From positions 14,934 through 78,933 of the forward strand of contig JAGFXW010000001.1 in NCBI GenBank assembly GCA_017861495.1: DNA of 64,000 nt, given 5' to 3'. This document shows positions 52,151 through 60,935 of the stretch, piece by piece. The translations under genes were made by a program, and so were the position numbers. Below the pieces are notes generated by a model. It made no database searches. It was not told where the DNA came from and saw nothing but the letters and a program-made list of their open reading frames with translations. How positions within the stretch are numbered: position 1 is the stretch's first letter; every line of letters starts with the position of its first letter. Origin of the DNA: Bacillota bacterium (GTDB lineage: Bacteria; Bacillota_C; Negativicutes; CTSoil-072).

Positions 52151-54292
52151 TCACCCTTCTTGCTGCGCAACTAATTTTTGATACACGCCTTGTCGCGCAA
52201 TCAATTCGTCGTGTGAACCCTGTTCAACAATCCGGCCATGATCCAGAACAAAAATGATGTCGCAATCTTTTACCGTGGAAAGCCGGTGGGCAATAACCAT
52301 CGCCGTACGGCCTTCACAAATACTCGCCATATTCTCGTTGATGATCCGTTCCGATTCATAGTCCAAGGCACTGGTTGCTTCATCAAAAATAATAATCTTG
52401 GGTTCTGTCAACAACGCCCGGGCAATAGCAATCCGTTGACGCTGCCCGCCCGACAGCGCGGTTCCGCGTTCCCCCACCAGCGTATCATACCCTTGCGGCA
52501 ATTCCAGGATAAACTCATGCGCACCGGCAATTTGCGCGGCTTTGATCACTTCCCCCATATCGGCGCTGGGGTTCGCCATTGCAATATTATCCCGGATGCT
52601 TCCGCCGAATAAATAACTCTCTTGCATCACGGTCCCGATTTGCCGGCGGAGCCACGCCGGTTCAAGCGTTCTCAAATCAACACCGTCGATCAATACACGC
52701 CCTTCCTGAGGCAAATAGAAACTTTGCACCAATTTCGTTAATGTGCTTTTCCCTGAACCCGACCGGCCCACAATCCCCACCCGTTTTCCTGCTGGAACAT
52801 CAAGTCCCACATGATCGAGAATTAACGGTCCGTGCGGATCATAGCGAAAGGCCACATCGTCAAAACGGATATTACCCTGAACTGGCGGACGGTCTGGCGG
52901 AGCGGCAAAAACAGGTTCCGGCCGGGTATTCAAAATATCACCCAGCCTTTCCATGGATAATCCTGCCTGTTGAAACGATTGCCACTTGCCGATCATCTCC
53001 AAAACAGGGGCGCTTGCCTGTCCTGCCAGCATTTGAAAAGCAATCAGTTGTCCTAAAGTCAATCTTCCGTCCATGACCATATGACCGCCGAACCAGAGAA
53101 TACTGAGACTGGATAAACGCTGTACCAGGGATCCGATATTACTGACCCCGATATTCAACGTTGCGCTTCGAAAAGCAGCGCGCATATAAGTAGCAACCAA
53201 TTCTTCCCAGCGGTGGTTAAACTGCGGTTCCAGCGCCAATGCTTTTACAGTCTGAATTCCTGTTACTGCCTCGACCACAAAACCATTGTTGTCTGCTTCC
53301 GCCGCCCAAACAGCATCCAGGCGATGCTTATAAACCGGAGTCGCGAGGATATTTTGCAGCAGATAAACAGGGATTGCAGCCAAAGCAAGCAAGGTCAATG
53401 GCCAGCTATAATAAAACATCACTCCAAAAAACACAATGGTAAACATCGTATCCAAAAGGACCGTAATCGCATTGCCGGTTAAAAACTCCCGGATACTGGT
53501 CAAAGCGCTTATTCGCATCAGGGTGTGGCCAACCTGCCGCTGCTCAAAGTACGGCAATGGCAACGCCAGTAAATGTCGAAACAAGCGGGTTCCCAGAATT
53601 ATATCCAGCTTATTTGTCGTGTGGTTCAATAAATAGGTTCGCAAAATTCCCATTACTGCTTGAAAAAAGGCAAAAATGATAAAAACAACCCCTAATACAT
53701 TCAACGTTGAAATTCCCTGGTTGCCAATCACCTTGTCAATAACAACCTGTGTGAATAACGGCGTAACCAACGCAAACAGCTGCAGAAAAAAAGTCGCAAC
53801 GACAACTTCTCCCAAAAACACTTTGTATTGAAAAATAGATCCCGTAAACCAATGCAGATTATATTGACGCAAAAAATACTGCCAATTAAACCGGCGGCGA
53901 AAAATCAGCAATTCTCCGTTCCAGGCGGTCGCAAACTCATCCAGCGTCATCGGATGCGGATCTTCTTCCCCCGGATGCAAAACCAGCACTTTTTGATCGT
54001 CGTTCCGTCCAACAACCACCCAATCCCCATTTTTGAACACAGCAATTGCCGGCAGCGGCACGTCTTGCAACTGCCCCATTTCAAGCCGGGCCGCTTTGGC
54101 TTTGAGCCGATATGTTTTTGCCAGCCGAAGAATATCGGCCGCCCCCTGCGTTCCTTTTTCAACCTCGCGCCGGACATCTGCCTCATTTATGAAGATCTGT
54201 AATATACCGGCCACGATCAAAAAACATTGCAATGCCGGACTAAGAACATATTCTTTTTTTTGCGTTTCTGCAAATTGTTGCTCTTCGCTCAT
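52151..54292 (-). CDS. Type I secretion ABC transporter (HlyB/RtxE-like), first copy
   Basis: A 713-residue ABC exporter subunit starting at ATG 54292 (AAAGGGGAG upstream). The N-terminal C39-like region is reduced and has no catalytic Cys/His pair. It is preceded by a helical segment with one hydrophobic stretch (LSPALQCFLIVAGILQIFI). The membrane domain and ATPase are complete: VGRSGSGKST, LSGGQRQRIAIARALL, IIIFDEATSALD, MVIAHRLST. Two intact transporters around one HlyD resemble the RtxB/RtxD/RtxE arrangement of Vibrio, suggesting a heterodimeric pump. It is first in the operon, after an attenuator-like leader. Confidence 0.92.
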   Translation of the reverse strand: MSEEQQFAETQKKEYVLSPALQCFLIVAGILQIFINEADVRREVEKGTQGAADILRLAKTYRLKAKAARLEMGQLQDVPLPAIAVFKNGDWVVVGRNDDQKVLVLHPGEEDPHPMTLDEFATAWNGELLIFRRRFNWQYFLRQYNLHWFTGSIFQYKVFLGEVVVATFFLQLFALVTPLFTQVVIDKVIGNQGISTLNVLGVVFIIFAFFQAVMGILRTYLLNHTTNKLDIILGTRLFRHLLALPLPYFEQRQVGHTLMRISALTSIREFLTGNAITVLLDTMFTIVFFGVMFYYSWPLTLLALAAIPVYLLQNILATPVYKHRLDAVWAAEADNNGFVVEAVTGIQTVKALALEPQFNHRWEELVATYMRAAFRSATLNIGVSNIGSLVQRLSSLSILWFGGHMVMDGRLTLGQLIAFQMLAGQASAPVLEMIGKWQSFQQAGLSMERLGDILNTRPEPVFAAPPDRPPVQGNIRFDDVAFRYDPHGPLILDHVGLDVPAGKRVGIVGRSGSGKSTLTKLVQSFYLPQEGRVLIDGVDLRTLEPAWLRRQIGTVMQESYLFGGSIRDNIAMANPSADMGEVIKAAQIAGAHEFILELPQGYDTLVGERGTALSGGQRQRIAIARALLTEPKIIIFDEATSALDYESERIINENMASICEGRTAMVIAHRLSTVKDCDIIFVLDHGRIVEQGSHDELIARQGVYQKLVAQQEG

Positions 54293-54321
54293 TGCTTTTC
54301 TCCCCTTTGCAGCCCGTACTC

Positions 54322-54429
54322 GAAGAAAAAATAAGACCCACTCCCCAGTAGTCGGTCCGGAAGTGGATCCTTAAATATCTATCATCGATTAAGTGGAATG
54401 AGATATGCAGGACATAAGAGCATCCACTC
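54322..54429 (-). promoter_or_regulatory. Attenuator-like leader of the type I secretion operon
   Basis: On the minus strand GATCCACTTCC (54369-54359) pairs with GGGAGTGGGTC (54345-54335), an 11-bp stem followed by TTATTTTTTC, which is a convincing intrinsic terminator only 30 nt before the first gene. Upstream, GAGTGGAT (54429-54422) can pair with ATCCACTT of the terminator arm, or with a second TCCACTT at about 54397-54391. Two exclusive folds are therefore possible. I do not recognise the aptamer, if there is one. Confidence 0.6.
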
Positions 54430-54531
54430 ACATCATATAAAGTTAATTGAATGATATTTCAGAATTATCTGTCTGATTTTATTATATTTCTAGTCATTTG
54501 TTTTGTCCATACTTTATGGCAAAGTTCTCCT

Positions 54532-54559
54532 GTATAAACATCGTATAATAAATTTTCAA
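54532..54559 (-). promoter_or_regulatory. Promoter of the type I secretion operon
   Basis: On the minus strand TTGAAA (54559-54554) and TTATAC (54537-54532) are 16 bp apart, giving a leader of about 230 nt. On the plus strand TATAAT at 54588-54593 probably serves the divergent SGNH gene; its -35 box is weak. Confidence 0.5.
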
Positions 54560-54634
54560 TTATCTGTCTATTCCGAATTTCATATTGTATAATAGAATTG
54601 TCACTGGATCTTGCTATTTCAGGAGTGTGGGGCC

Positions 54635-55651
54635 ATGAAAGCAGCGTGCAAACTTTTTATTGCTCTGGTTTGTGCCCTATTGATTTGGGAAATACTACTG
54701 GAATGCACCATGTTCCGTTCAAGCGGGGCAACTTCTCATCCGGTACTCGGCAGAATTCCGGATTACGGGTTGTGCCTCAATGGCCGGGAAGGCTTTTCTG
54801 CCTTCAGCCGAAATCGTTTTGGTTTTCGCAATCCGGAAATTGGCCCAAAACAGCAAGATCAATCTCGTATTCTTGTTTTGGGCGACTCGTATACAGAAGC
54901 AATTCAAGTAAACAACCAGGATACCTTTTGCTCCCAATTGGAACAATCGCTCCATCGCAAAGGAGTGGGAAACGAGGTCATTAACGCCGGCAGGAGCGGG
55001 GCTTCTCCCGCTTATTATATTCATTTGGCCGATTATTATACGCGTACCTTCGAAGCCGACTTTGTTGTTATCCAGTTGAATGAAAAAGACTTCATTGAAG
55101 ATATGGCCGATCGCAGCAAGCCGTTCTTTATTGAACAGGATGGAAATGACTATAAAACAATCTATCGTGAAACCAGTAATTCTTTTACACAAAAACATCC
55201 GGAACTAAGTTCCTGGATTACACGTTGGTCGATCGTCCAGCTTGGATTGCAAAAAAAAGAGAGCCTGTTTGCTGCAAAAGAAATCAAGCAAGAAGCAAAA
55301 ATAAAAAAACTCCCCGCTCTCGATCAAATCGTCGCCTGGAGCGTCCGTTCTTTTAAAGAACGCTATAAAAATGTAGTAATCGTATTCATTCCGGCAATCA
55401 ATTATTCCCAACCTGACGGTCAATCTACCGAGGTCGAAGACCTGCTCTGCAAATACAGCCAAATTTATGATGTCACATTGATCAATATGAGACCTGTTTT
55501 TATGAACGCCTATTCAGAAACACTCCAACCACTGCATGGTTTTTATAATACGATGCCCGGAATCGGCCATATTAACAAGGAAGGGCATCGGTTGACAGCG
55601 CAGCAGCTATCTGATTACTTTGAACATAACATCCGCATGACAACCCCGTAA
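54635..55651 (+). CDS. SGNH/GDSL-type hydrolase, AlgJ/AlgX-like
   Basis: A 338-residue predicted periplasmic protein with an N-terminal helix (ACKLFIALVCALLIWEILLE) acting as signal or anchor. ATG 54635 has AGGAG 9 nt upstream. The SGNH fold is shown by block I ILVLGDSYTEAI (Ser near residue 86), NAGRSGASP (block II Gly), VVIQLNEKDF (block III region, Asn) and GHINKEGHRL near the C-terminus with the catalytic His. The MBOAT gene downstream makes an O-acetylation pair like AlgI with AlgJ/AlgX or PatA/PatB. It would move acyl groups onto exported polysaccharide. Confidence 0.85.
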   Translation: MKAACKLFIALVCALLIWEILLECTMFRSSGATSHPVLGRIPDYGLCLNGREGFSAFSRNRFGFRNPEIGPKQQDQSRILVLGDSYTEAIQVNNQDTFCSQLEQSLHRKGVGNEVINAGRSGASPAYYIHLADYYTRTFEADFVVIQLNEKDFIEDMADRSKPFFIEQDGNDYKTIYRETSNSFTQKHPELSSWITRWSIVQLGLQKKESLFAAKEIKQEAKIKKLPALDQIVAWSVRSFKERYKNVVIVFIPAINYSQPDGQSTEVEDLLCKYSQIYDVTLINMRPVFMNAYSETLQPLHGFYNTMPGIGHINKEGHRLTAQQLSDYFEHNIRMTTP

Positions 55652-55661
55652 GCTGTAAATC

Positions 55662-55763
55662 ATGAACTACCATAAAGAACGCACAGACTATCTGCGTGGG
55701 TATGGCTTCAGCCCGGTTTCTGATGAACAGCGCATTATTTTGGAAAGAAGGGTTGTGAAATGA
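55662..55763 (+). CDS. Possible 33-residue small protein coupled to MBOAT gene
   Basis: A short frame fills the 108-bp gap between the SGNH and MBOAT genes. Its TGA overlaps the MBOAT ATG (ATGA), a typical coupling arrangement. The product is hydrophilic (HKERTDYLRGYGF, DEQRIILERR), with no membrane segment. No good ribosome site is visible at its start. It may be a leader peptide for coupling, or chance. Confidence 0.3.
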   Translation: MNYHKERTDYLRGYGFSPVSDEQRIILERRVVK

Positions 55764-57157
55764 TATTCTCAACGTTGGATTTCTTTCTGTTTTTCTCTGT
55801 AATAACAGTCGCAATGATACTTATCAAATCAAAAACGATTAAAAAAGCGATTCTTTTGCTGGCAAGCTATTATTTCTACGCGTATTGGGACTATCGTTTT
55901 GTTTTTTTGATGTTTGTTATGTCAGCAGTGAATTATCAATTGGGAAAACAAATAGAAGGGAGTACTATGACTCCTGCCAAAAGACGATGGCTGACGTTCG
56001 GCATAGTTTTCAATTTGATCATCCTTGGTTTTTTCAAGTATTACAATTTTTTTATCGAGTCCGCCAATTCTGTTTTAGCTCACATGGATTTGGCGCTGCC
56101 GGCTCTGGAAATTATTTTGCCGGTTGGCATATCGTTTATTACGTTCGAAGTCATGAGCTATATCATCGACATATACAGAGGAACAGGCAAGTCAGCCGAT
56201 AGTTTTTGGGATCTATCCCTGTTGGTCGCATTTTTTCCCCACCTGATAGCGGGGCCAATATTGAAGCCATCCCATTTTTTGCCGCAGCTTGCCAACGAAA
56301 TCGTTATAAAAAAGCACAACATGGAACTTGGAATTCAGCTCTTTCTCATTGGCTTGGTCAAGAAAGTTCTGATTGCAGATAATCTGGCGCTGTTTGTTGA
56401 CCCGGTATTTCAAAATCCCCACCATTTTAGTTCGCCGACAATCTGGTTGGCCGTGATCGCCTATACCGCTCAGATTTACTGCGATTTTTCCGGTTATACC
56501 GATATGGCCATTGGTTCAGCAAAGTGTCTTGGCTTTGATATACCGCAAAATTTCAACATGCCTTATATCTCTCGCAGCATTACCGAATTTTGGCGAAGAT
56601 GGCATATCTCTCTTTCAACCTGGCTGCGGGATTATTTATATATCTCTCTGGGCGGAAACCGCAAGGGGAAATTGCGACAATACTCCAATCTGGGGATTGT
56701 CATGCTGTTGGGCGGCCTTTGGCATGGAGCAAGCTGGAACTTCGTCGTGTGGGGAGGCTTGCACGGCGCCGCCTTGGCAATACACAAAATTTATACCGAT
56801 TATTTTAAAACAGCCGCTTCTCCTTCACGTTTATATAACTTCCTCTGTTGGTTTATCACCTTTATATTTGTCTGTGTTGCCTGGGTGTTTTTTCGATCCA
56901 AAGACTTCACCGTTTCATGGTATATTATTCAGAAAATGTTTTATATACTACCACCGCAGGGAATAAATTGGTATGCAACTTCGTTGCTCATTACCGTTCC
57001 AGTTCTTGTCCTGGCCCACTATACTCGTTACAAAATTCAGGATTATTATTTCTCTTTTAGTTCTTTTAAGGGATTGGTTATTTTGTTTTTCACCATTTTG
57101 AGTTTCCTGTTCCTGGCTCCGGTTAATTCATCCCCATTCATTTATTTCCAATTCTAA
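55760..57157 (+). CDS. algI: MBOAT-family O-acyltransferase (AlgI-like)
   Basis: A 465-residue membrane-bound O-acyltransferase with about 10 helices that carries acyl groups across the inner membrane for polysaccharide modification. Family marks: the N-terminal hydrophobic FSTLDFFLFFSVITVAM-like start, PVGISFITFEVMSYIIDIYR (exactly 20), LIAGPILKP, FSGYTDMAIGSAKCLGF, RSITEFWRRWHISLSTWLRD (exactly 20) with one conserved His, and GLWHGASWNFVVWGGLHG near residue 320 with the catalytic His. GAAAGAAGGG precedes ATG 55760. It works with the SGNH partner upstream. Possible acceptors are the EPS and poly-GlcNAc. Confidence 0.92.
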   Translation: MIFSTLDFFLFFSVITVAMILIKSKTIKKAILLLASYYFYAYWDYRFVFLMFVMSAVNYQLGKQIEGSTMTPAKRRWLTFGIVFNLIILGFFKYYNFFIESANSVLAHMDLALPALEIILPVGISFITFEVMSYIIDIYRGTGKSADSFWDLSLLVAFFPHLIAGPILKPSHFLPQLANEIVIKKHNMELGIQLFLIGLVKKVLIADNLALFVDPVFQNPHHFSSPTIWLAVIAYTAQIYCDFSGYTDMAIGSAKCLGFDIPQNFNMPYISRSITEFWRRWHISLSTWLRDYLYISLGGNRKGKLRQYSNLGIVMLLGGLWHGASWNFVVWGGLHGAALAIHKIYTDYFKTAASPSRLYNFLCWFITFIFVCVAWVFFRSKDFTVSWYIIQKMFYILPPQGINWYATSLLITVPVLVLAHYTRYKIQDYYFSFSSFKGLVILFFTILSFLFLAPVNSSPFIYFQF

Positions 57158-57169
57158 AGCGTAGAAAAA

Positions 57170-57210
57170 AACCACCGTTATTATCCGTAGTGGATAATAA
57201 CGGTGGTTTT
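57170..57210. terminator. Bidirectional terminator between MBOAT and uspA genes
   Basis: A perfect 17-bp stem (AACCACCGTTATTATCC and its complement) with a 5-nt loop has T4 on the plus side and T6 on the minus side. It ends both converging genes. Confidence 0.92.
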
Positions 57211-57216
57211 GTCCTG

Positions 57217-57669
57217 TCAGCCCTTTACCACAAGAACCGGAACCGGCGCCAGGTTGACCAATTTGGTCGTTACGCTTCCCAACAGGATGTCCAGCGTACC
57301 ATGGCCCCGCGTACCGGCAATAATCAGATCAATCGCATGCTCTTTGGCATAATCAATCAATACGGCGGCAGCATCGCCTTCCAGGATTGCAGTCACCATT
57401 TTGGCTTTCTGCGCCTGTCCCAGCAATTTGACCTCTTCCATCATATAAATATCTTCTTTTTGCGCCTCTTTCATCCGGTCGGTCAACGTAGCCCACGCCG
57501 GCCCGCCTTCCATTAAACCAAAATTCCTCGTCTCGGAAAGAACTCCCCAAACGAGAACAACATGCGTTTCGGCGTTATAATGATGACTTAGATCCAACGC
57601 CCAGTCCAGCGCTTTTCTGCTGTGAGGCGATCCATCAAAAGCCACTAAAATTTTTTTCAACTCTTTCAT
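57217..57669 (-). CDS. Universal stress protein, UspA family
   Basis: A 150-residue UspA protein. The N-terminal KILVAFDGSPHSRKALDWA has the nucleotide-binding Asp, and the C-terminal AGTRGHGTLDILLGSVTTKL (exactly 20) fits the ATP-binding G-x2-G-x9-G-S/T motif, so it is an ATP-binding member. A G-rich ribosome site precedes ATG 57669. The middle contains an insert of about 20 residues rich in Glu and Met. It lies between a terminator and a baeRF-like gene, and its role in stress survival is general. Confidence 0.93.
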   Translation of the reverse strand: MKELKKILVAFDGSPHSRKALDWALDLSHHYNAETHVVLVWGVLSETRNFGLMEGGPAWATLTDRMKEAQKEDIYMMEEVKLLGQAQKAKMVTAILEGDAAAVLIDYAKEHAIDLIIAGTRGHGTLDILLGSVTTKLVNLAPVPVLVVKG

Positions 57670-57796
57670 CTTGTCCCCCCCTCACAAGTTCTTGTGCCCG
57701 GAGAGTTTGGGAAACCCAGAGGGAACAGGGAGACAAAAACTTGCCTCCCTGCCTTCTGCCCCTAAATCAGCACGACTCACTATAACAACCGGCCGA

Positions 57797-58972
57797 TCAG
57801 TACCGGAAAACAGCGGCAATCGGTTTTCCTCCCGGCACACCATCCGCATCAAGCGCATGAACGGTTCCCCCGTTCATAAAGGTAAATGCAGCAGCCAAAT
57901 CCAACAGGCTTTCATCTCCGTTTTCCTGTTTTTCATGTACTTGAACTTCATTGGTCGTCCTGTCAAAAGTTCCCCAACGCTGAACTCCTGCGGCAACAAA
58001 CAACGTTTCCACCTGTCCGCTTTGCGCAGCGGGCACAATTCGTTCCAAAGCGTCGGCAACCCGCTCACTGCCCTGCCCGTAAAGCTGTTCGAACCGTTCC
58101 GCCGCTTTTTTCTGTTCCGCTAAAAATTGCGGGCCAATAATATCCCAGGCATTTTTGTGCAATTCTTTCGCACTCAACAAATCCGGACTGCCCTTGATAG
58201 CCTGATCAATTAAATTCGGGTATTTATTGACCTCTTTATAGATTGACAGCAGATATTCAACTCCGGCCAATACCAGCGGGAACTTGTCATCTTTGACAAT
58301 TTCCTGCAACCCTTTTTCTACACGGAGCAGGAATTGCAAAATATCTTGTTTCGCAAACTCCTTGGTACCGCCTTGCCCGGTGGCAACCGGAGTCGCGCTT
58401 CCCGTCAAGGAGCCAGGAGAACCGCCGCCATGCAGGCTGAAATGTCTTTCCTCCACTTGTCCGGAATGATCAGGACTTAATGTTTCCTGCAAGCTACGCG
58501 GCATTTTCCCGGTATCGAGTTCATTAATACTATATCGGCTGCCACGCAGAAGTCTGACATTGTTCTGGCTCAACGCCAAAATATAAAATTGGCCGTCATT
58601 CGCAAAATGCGGCAATATCGGTTTAACGGCAAAACGTTCGCCGACAACCACTGCTTCTTGTAAATTCAATTCAAGACGATAGAAACGGCTCCAGTTCGGC
58701 GCAACAAAGAACGCCAAACCGTCACTCTGATGCTGCCAAAAATCCGTATCTTTTACCATCGATTTAGCCGGTTCAAGTAATTTCTGCGCTTCCGGCGCGC
58801 GCATGCCTCTTCCAATCAGTTGCTCTTCCGCATCTCGCAACAGATTTTTAAACCGGATTGGATCCTGCAGGATTTCCGGCCCTTTGCGATGAGTCGGTAG
58901 AAAGATTGAAATGCACCATTTTTGTTCCGCTTTCATTAATCCTTCTAATTCGGCTCTGTTTAAAGTATCCAT
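57797..58972 (-). CDS. baeRF-family (bacterial eRF1-like) protein
   Basis: A 391-residue cytoplasmic protein. The second ATG (58972) is correctly spaced from AGGAGG. It resembles bacterial archaeo-eukaryotic release factor-like proteins: an N-terminal SIFLPTHRKGPEILQDPIRF (exactly 20), a middle region SDGLAFFVAPNWSRFYRL, FYILALSQNNVRLLRG, and an eRF1-domain-3-like end (ESLLDLAAAFTFMNGGTVHA). Such proteins may act on stalled ribosomes; experimental knowledge is limited. It has no membrane segments and is preceded by a clear ribosome site. Its link to the neighbouring stress gene is positional only. Confidence 0.75.
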   Translation of the reverse strand: MDTLNRAELEGLMKAEQKWCISIFLPTHRKGPEILQDPIRFKNLLRDAEEQLIGRGMRAPEAQKLLEPAKSMVKDTDFWQHQSDGLAFFVAPNWSRFYRLELNLQEAVVVGERFAVKPILPHFANDGQFYILALSQNNVRLLRGSRYSINELDTGKMPRSLQETLSPDHSGQVEERHFSLHGGGSPGSLTGSATPVATGQGGTKEFAKQDILQFLLRVEKGLQEIVKDDKFPLVLAGVEYLLSIYKEVNKYPNLIDQAIKGSPDLLSAKELHKNAWDIIGPQFLAEQKKAAERFEQLYGQGSERVADALERIVPAAQSGQVETLFVAAGVQRWGTFDRTTNEVQVHEKQENGDESLLDLAAAFTFMNGGTVHALDADGVPGGKPIAAVFRY

Positions 58973-59106
58973 GGCCATCCTCCTCTTTTGTCAATGATTT
59001 CTTTACCATTCCTATCACAAACATTGGATAACAGTAACATGGATCATGTTTTGTCCAGGGCGCGACAGATTACTTTGTCCAGCAGTCCGACGTACGATGG
59101 ATGAGA

Positions 59107-59811
59107 CTACTGTTTCGGCATCATTTTTTTCATCGTTTCTCCCATATCCATTATCTCTACTCCTGCCGGCAGTTGGAATTCATCGGCAGGAACCGGGCCG
59201 AATTTCATGTTTTTATACTCCGTCACCGTTTTGGTACCATCTTCCTCAATCACTTCCACCCGCATAGGAACGCCATAATCTTCCCTTACCCACATTTTGG
59301 TTTGCACTTTCGTTTTTTCGTCCGTAATGAGCAATACCCTGCACTTTACCCCGTCATAGGTCGTCGTTTCCAAGACTTTTACCTTGGCGGCGTCAGCATC
59401 ATTTGTGAATTTATCCGGGGTATCTGCGGTTTTCGCCTGGTCCAAAGGAATCTTAATCGCCGATTTTTCCGCCGGATTGTACATATAGGCGACTTTTGCC
59501 TCGCCGTCAATAATCGTTGACATCTTGTTATTTTCAATCATCATTTCACTTTTAATTTTTTTGCCGGAAATCCACATTTTCCCGGTCATCGCTTGTTCCT
59601 CTTTGCCCTTCATACTATAATCGTAAGACATTCCGCTAATTTTTTTCCCTTTGGCAAAAAGATCGGCCACCGTTTCCTGTTTCTGTTCCGCAGGCTGGCT
59701 GGCAGGGCCGGAACCAGGCGCCTGACTTGGTTTTGAACCTCCGCATCCGGCAACAAACAGGCTCATCGCCATAACCGCAACCATCATGAAAACAACCCAT
59801 GCTTTCTTCAT
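59107..59811 (-). CDS. Lipoprotein with LolA/DUF4412-like domain
   Basis: A 234-residue predicted lipoprotein. ATG 59811 has AAGGAGG upstream; the longer frame is not used. The signal peptide ends in the lipobox LFVAGC (Cys near 22), followed by a Ser/Pro/Gln linker and a beta-rich domain. That domain carries MSYDYSMKGKEEQAMTGKMW (exactly 20), YMYNPAEKSAIKIPL and VKCRVLLITDEKTKVQTKMW (exactly 20), which recalls the curved LolA/LppX-type sheet of DUF4412 proteins. It is probably surface- or periplasm-anchored; ligand and role unknown. It is followed by a short gap and the baeRF-like gene. Confidence 0.78.
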   Translation of the reverse strand: MKKAWVVFMMVAVMAMSLFVAGCGGSKPSQAPGSGPASQPAEQKQETVADLFAKGKKISGMSYDYSMKGKEEQAMTGKMWISGKKIKSEMMIENNKMSTIIDGEAKVAYMYNPAEKSAIKIPLDQAKTADTPDKFTNDADAAKVKVLETTTYDGVKCRVLLITDEKTKVQTKMWVREDYGVPMRVEVIEEDGTKTVTEYKNMKFGPVPADEFQLPAGVEIMDMGETMKKMMPKQ

Positions 59812-59929
59812 CTTGCTTTCCTCCTTACCGAATGATACAAGGAATCCGAATGGAGAGGCTGAAATTCGCAGCGGTTCTTTCACACAATCATTTGCAATCA
59901 CAATACCCCTTACTTAAATTTTATACCAA

Positions 59930-59972
59930 ATAAAAAATAAGTCCATCCTTTTTTTTAGAATTGATGGACTTA
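59930..59972 (-). terminator. Terminator after the alpha/beta hydrolase gene
   Basis: On the minus strand AAGTCCATC pairs with GATGGACTT around a 15-nt A-rich loop, followed by ATTTTTTATTT. Confidence 0.82.
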
Positions 59973-60013
59973 TCTGAATTAACTGTAAATATTAGGCTGT
60001 AGAAAGACATGGG

Positions 60014-60898
60014 TTATATCGTATCAAGAAAAAGGATAACTTCTTGCAAATATCGCTCTTCGTCCGTCGCAAAGGACTTAACATGTCTGGCGTACGGTAC
60101 CCTTACGAGTACAGCCGCCGGGTATGCTTGTTGCAGCAATTCACTGTTCTCAATCGGAACGTCCACATCCGCTTCGCCATGAATCAAAAGCAACGGGCGG
60201 GAATCAAGCTGCCGAACTGCACGGACCGGACTGACTTTTTCAATATCAACTCCGGTTAACGGCGGTACGATCAGCAAAATGCTTTGATTAAATGGAATAG
60301 CGGGTAAATTCGTCCAAACCGATAAGTTTTTTTCCAGATAACTCTTCAAATCAGCATAGGGTGAATCAGCAATCACGGCAGTAATTTCCGCATCTTGTGA
60401 AGCTGCCATAATCGCGGTGGCGGCTCCCATCGAAAATCCGTACAGCGTAATTTTCCGGCTCAGTTCGGATTTACTGCGGACATAATCCACTGCCCCCAGC
60501 AAATCAGCTGTTTCATATTGTCCCAATGTAGTTTGGGTTCCGTCCGATTCACCGCAATCGCGCAAATCAAACAGCAATACATTAAACCCATGATTGACCA
60601 GAACTTGAACCACCGGTAACACAGGGACGTCGTCCTGAAGACGGTTTTTTCCATAGCCATGCGAAAAAATAATCGTTTGCCGGTTCGCCGGTGATTCTAT
60701 CAACCAGCCTCGCAAAGTCAAATTTCCTGCTCGGCTTGAAAAAGTTACCGGCTTGTAACCAAGTCCAACCACAGCAGGTGAAAACGCGACCTGCTGACGG
60801 GCCGGATGCATCAAATCCCAGCCCACATAGGCCGATATTGTCAACACGATCGCACAGACCCCGAACAATAAACGAAATAGTATTTTAACAATCTTCAC
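60014..60898 (-). CDS. Membrane-anchored alpha/beta hydrolase
   Basis: A 294-residue hydrolase starting at GTG 60898 (AAGGAAGG upstream), with one N-terminal helix (ILFRLLFGVCAIVLTISAYV, exactly 20) as anchor or signal. The serine-hydrolase fold is clear: oxyanion loop IIFSHGYGKNR, nucleophile elbow YGFSMGAATA (Ser near residue 155), acid in LLIHGEADVDVP and His in YARHVKSF. It resembles the YqkD/BAAT-like group of peptidase/esterase hydrolases. Substrate unknown. A good terminator follows. Confidence 0.85.
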   Translation of the reverse strand: MKIVKILFRLLFGVCAIVLTISAYVGWDLMHPARQQVAFSPAVVGLGYKPVTFSSRAGNLTLRGWLIESPANRQTIIFSHGYGKNRLQDDVPVLPVVQVLVNHGFNVLLFDLRDCGESDGTQTTLGQYETADLLGAVDYVRSKSELSRKITLYGFSMGAATAIMAASQDAEITAVIADSPYADLKSYLEKNLSVWTNLPAIPFNQSILLIVPPLTGVDIEKVSPVRAVRQLDSRPLLLIHGEADVDVPIENSELLQQAYPAAVLVRVPYARHVKSFATDEERYLQEVILFLDTI

Positions 60899-60935
60899 AA
60901 AAACCTTCCTTAATACGGATTGCTATAAGGCTCTT

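Noticed and set aside
48670..54292. Bacteriocin (C39 peptidase) exporter
   Set aside because: Neither N-terminal domain has the catalytic Cys motif and no double-glycine leader peptide gene is nearby; RTX secretion fits better.
54322..54429. Type I secretion leader as another c-di-GMP-II riboswitch
   Set aside because: It has a CCACTT and an AGTGG element but lacks the AGTAGTG-AACC core and the P2 arrangement seen in the three clear copies.
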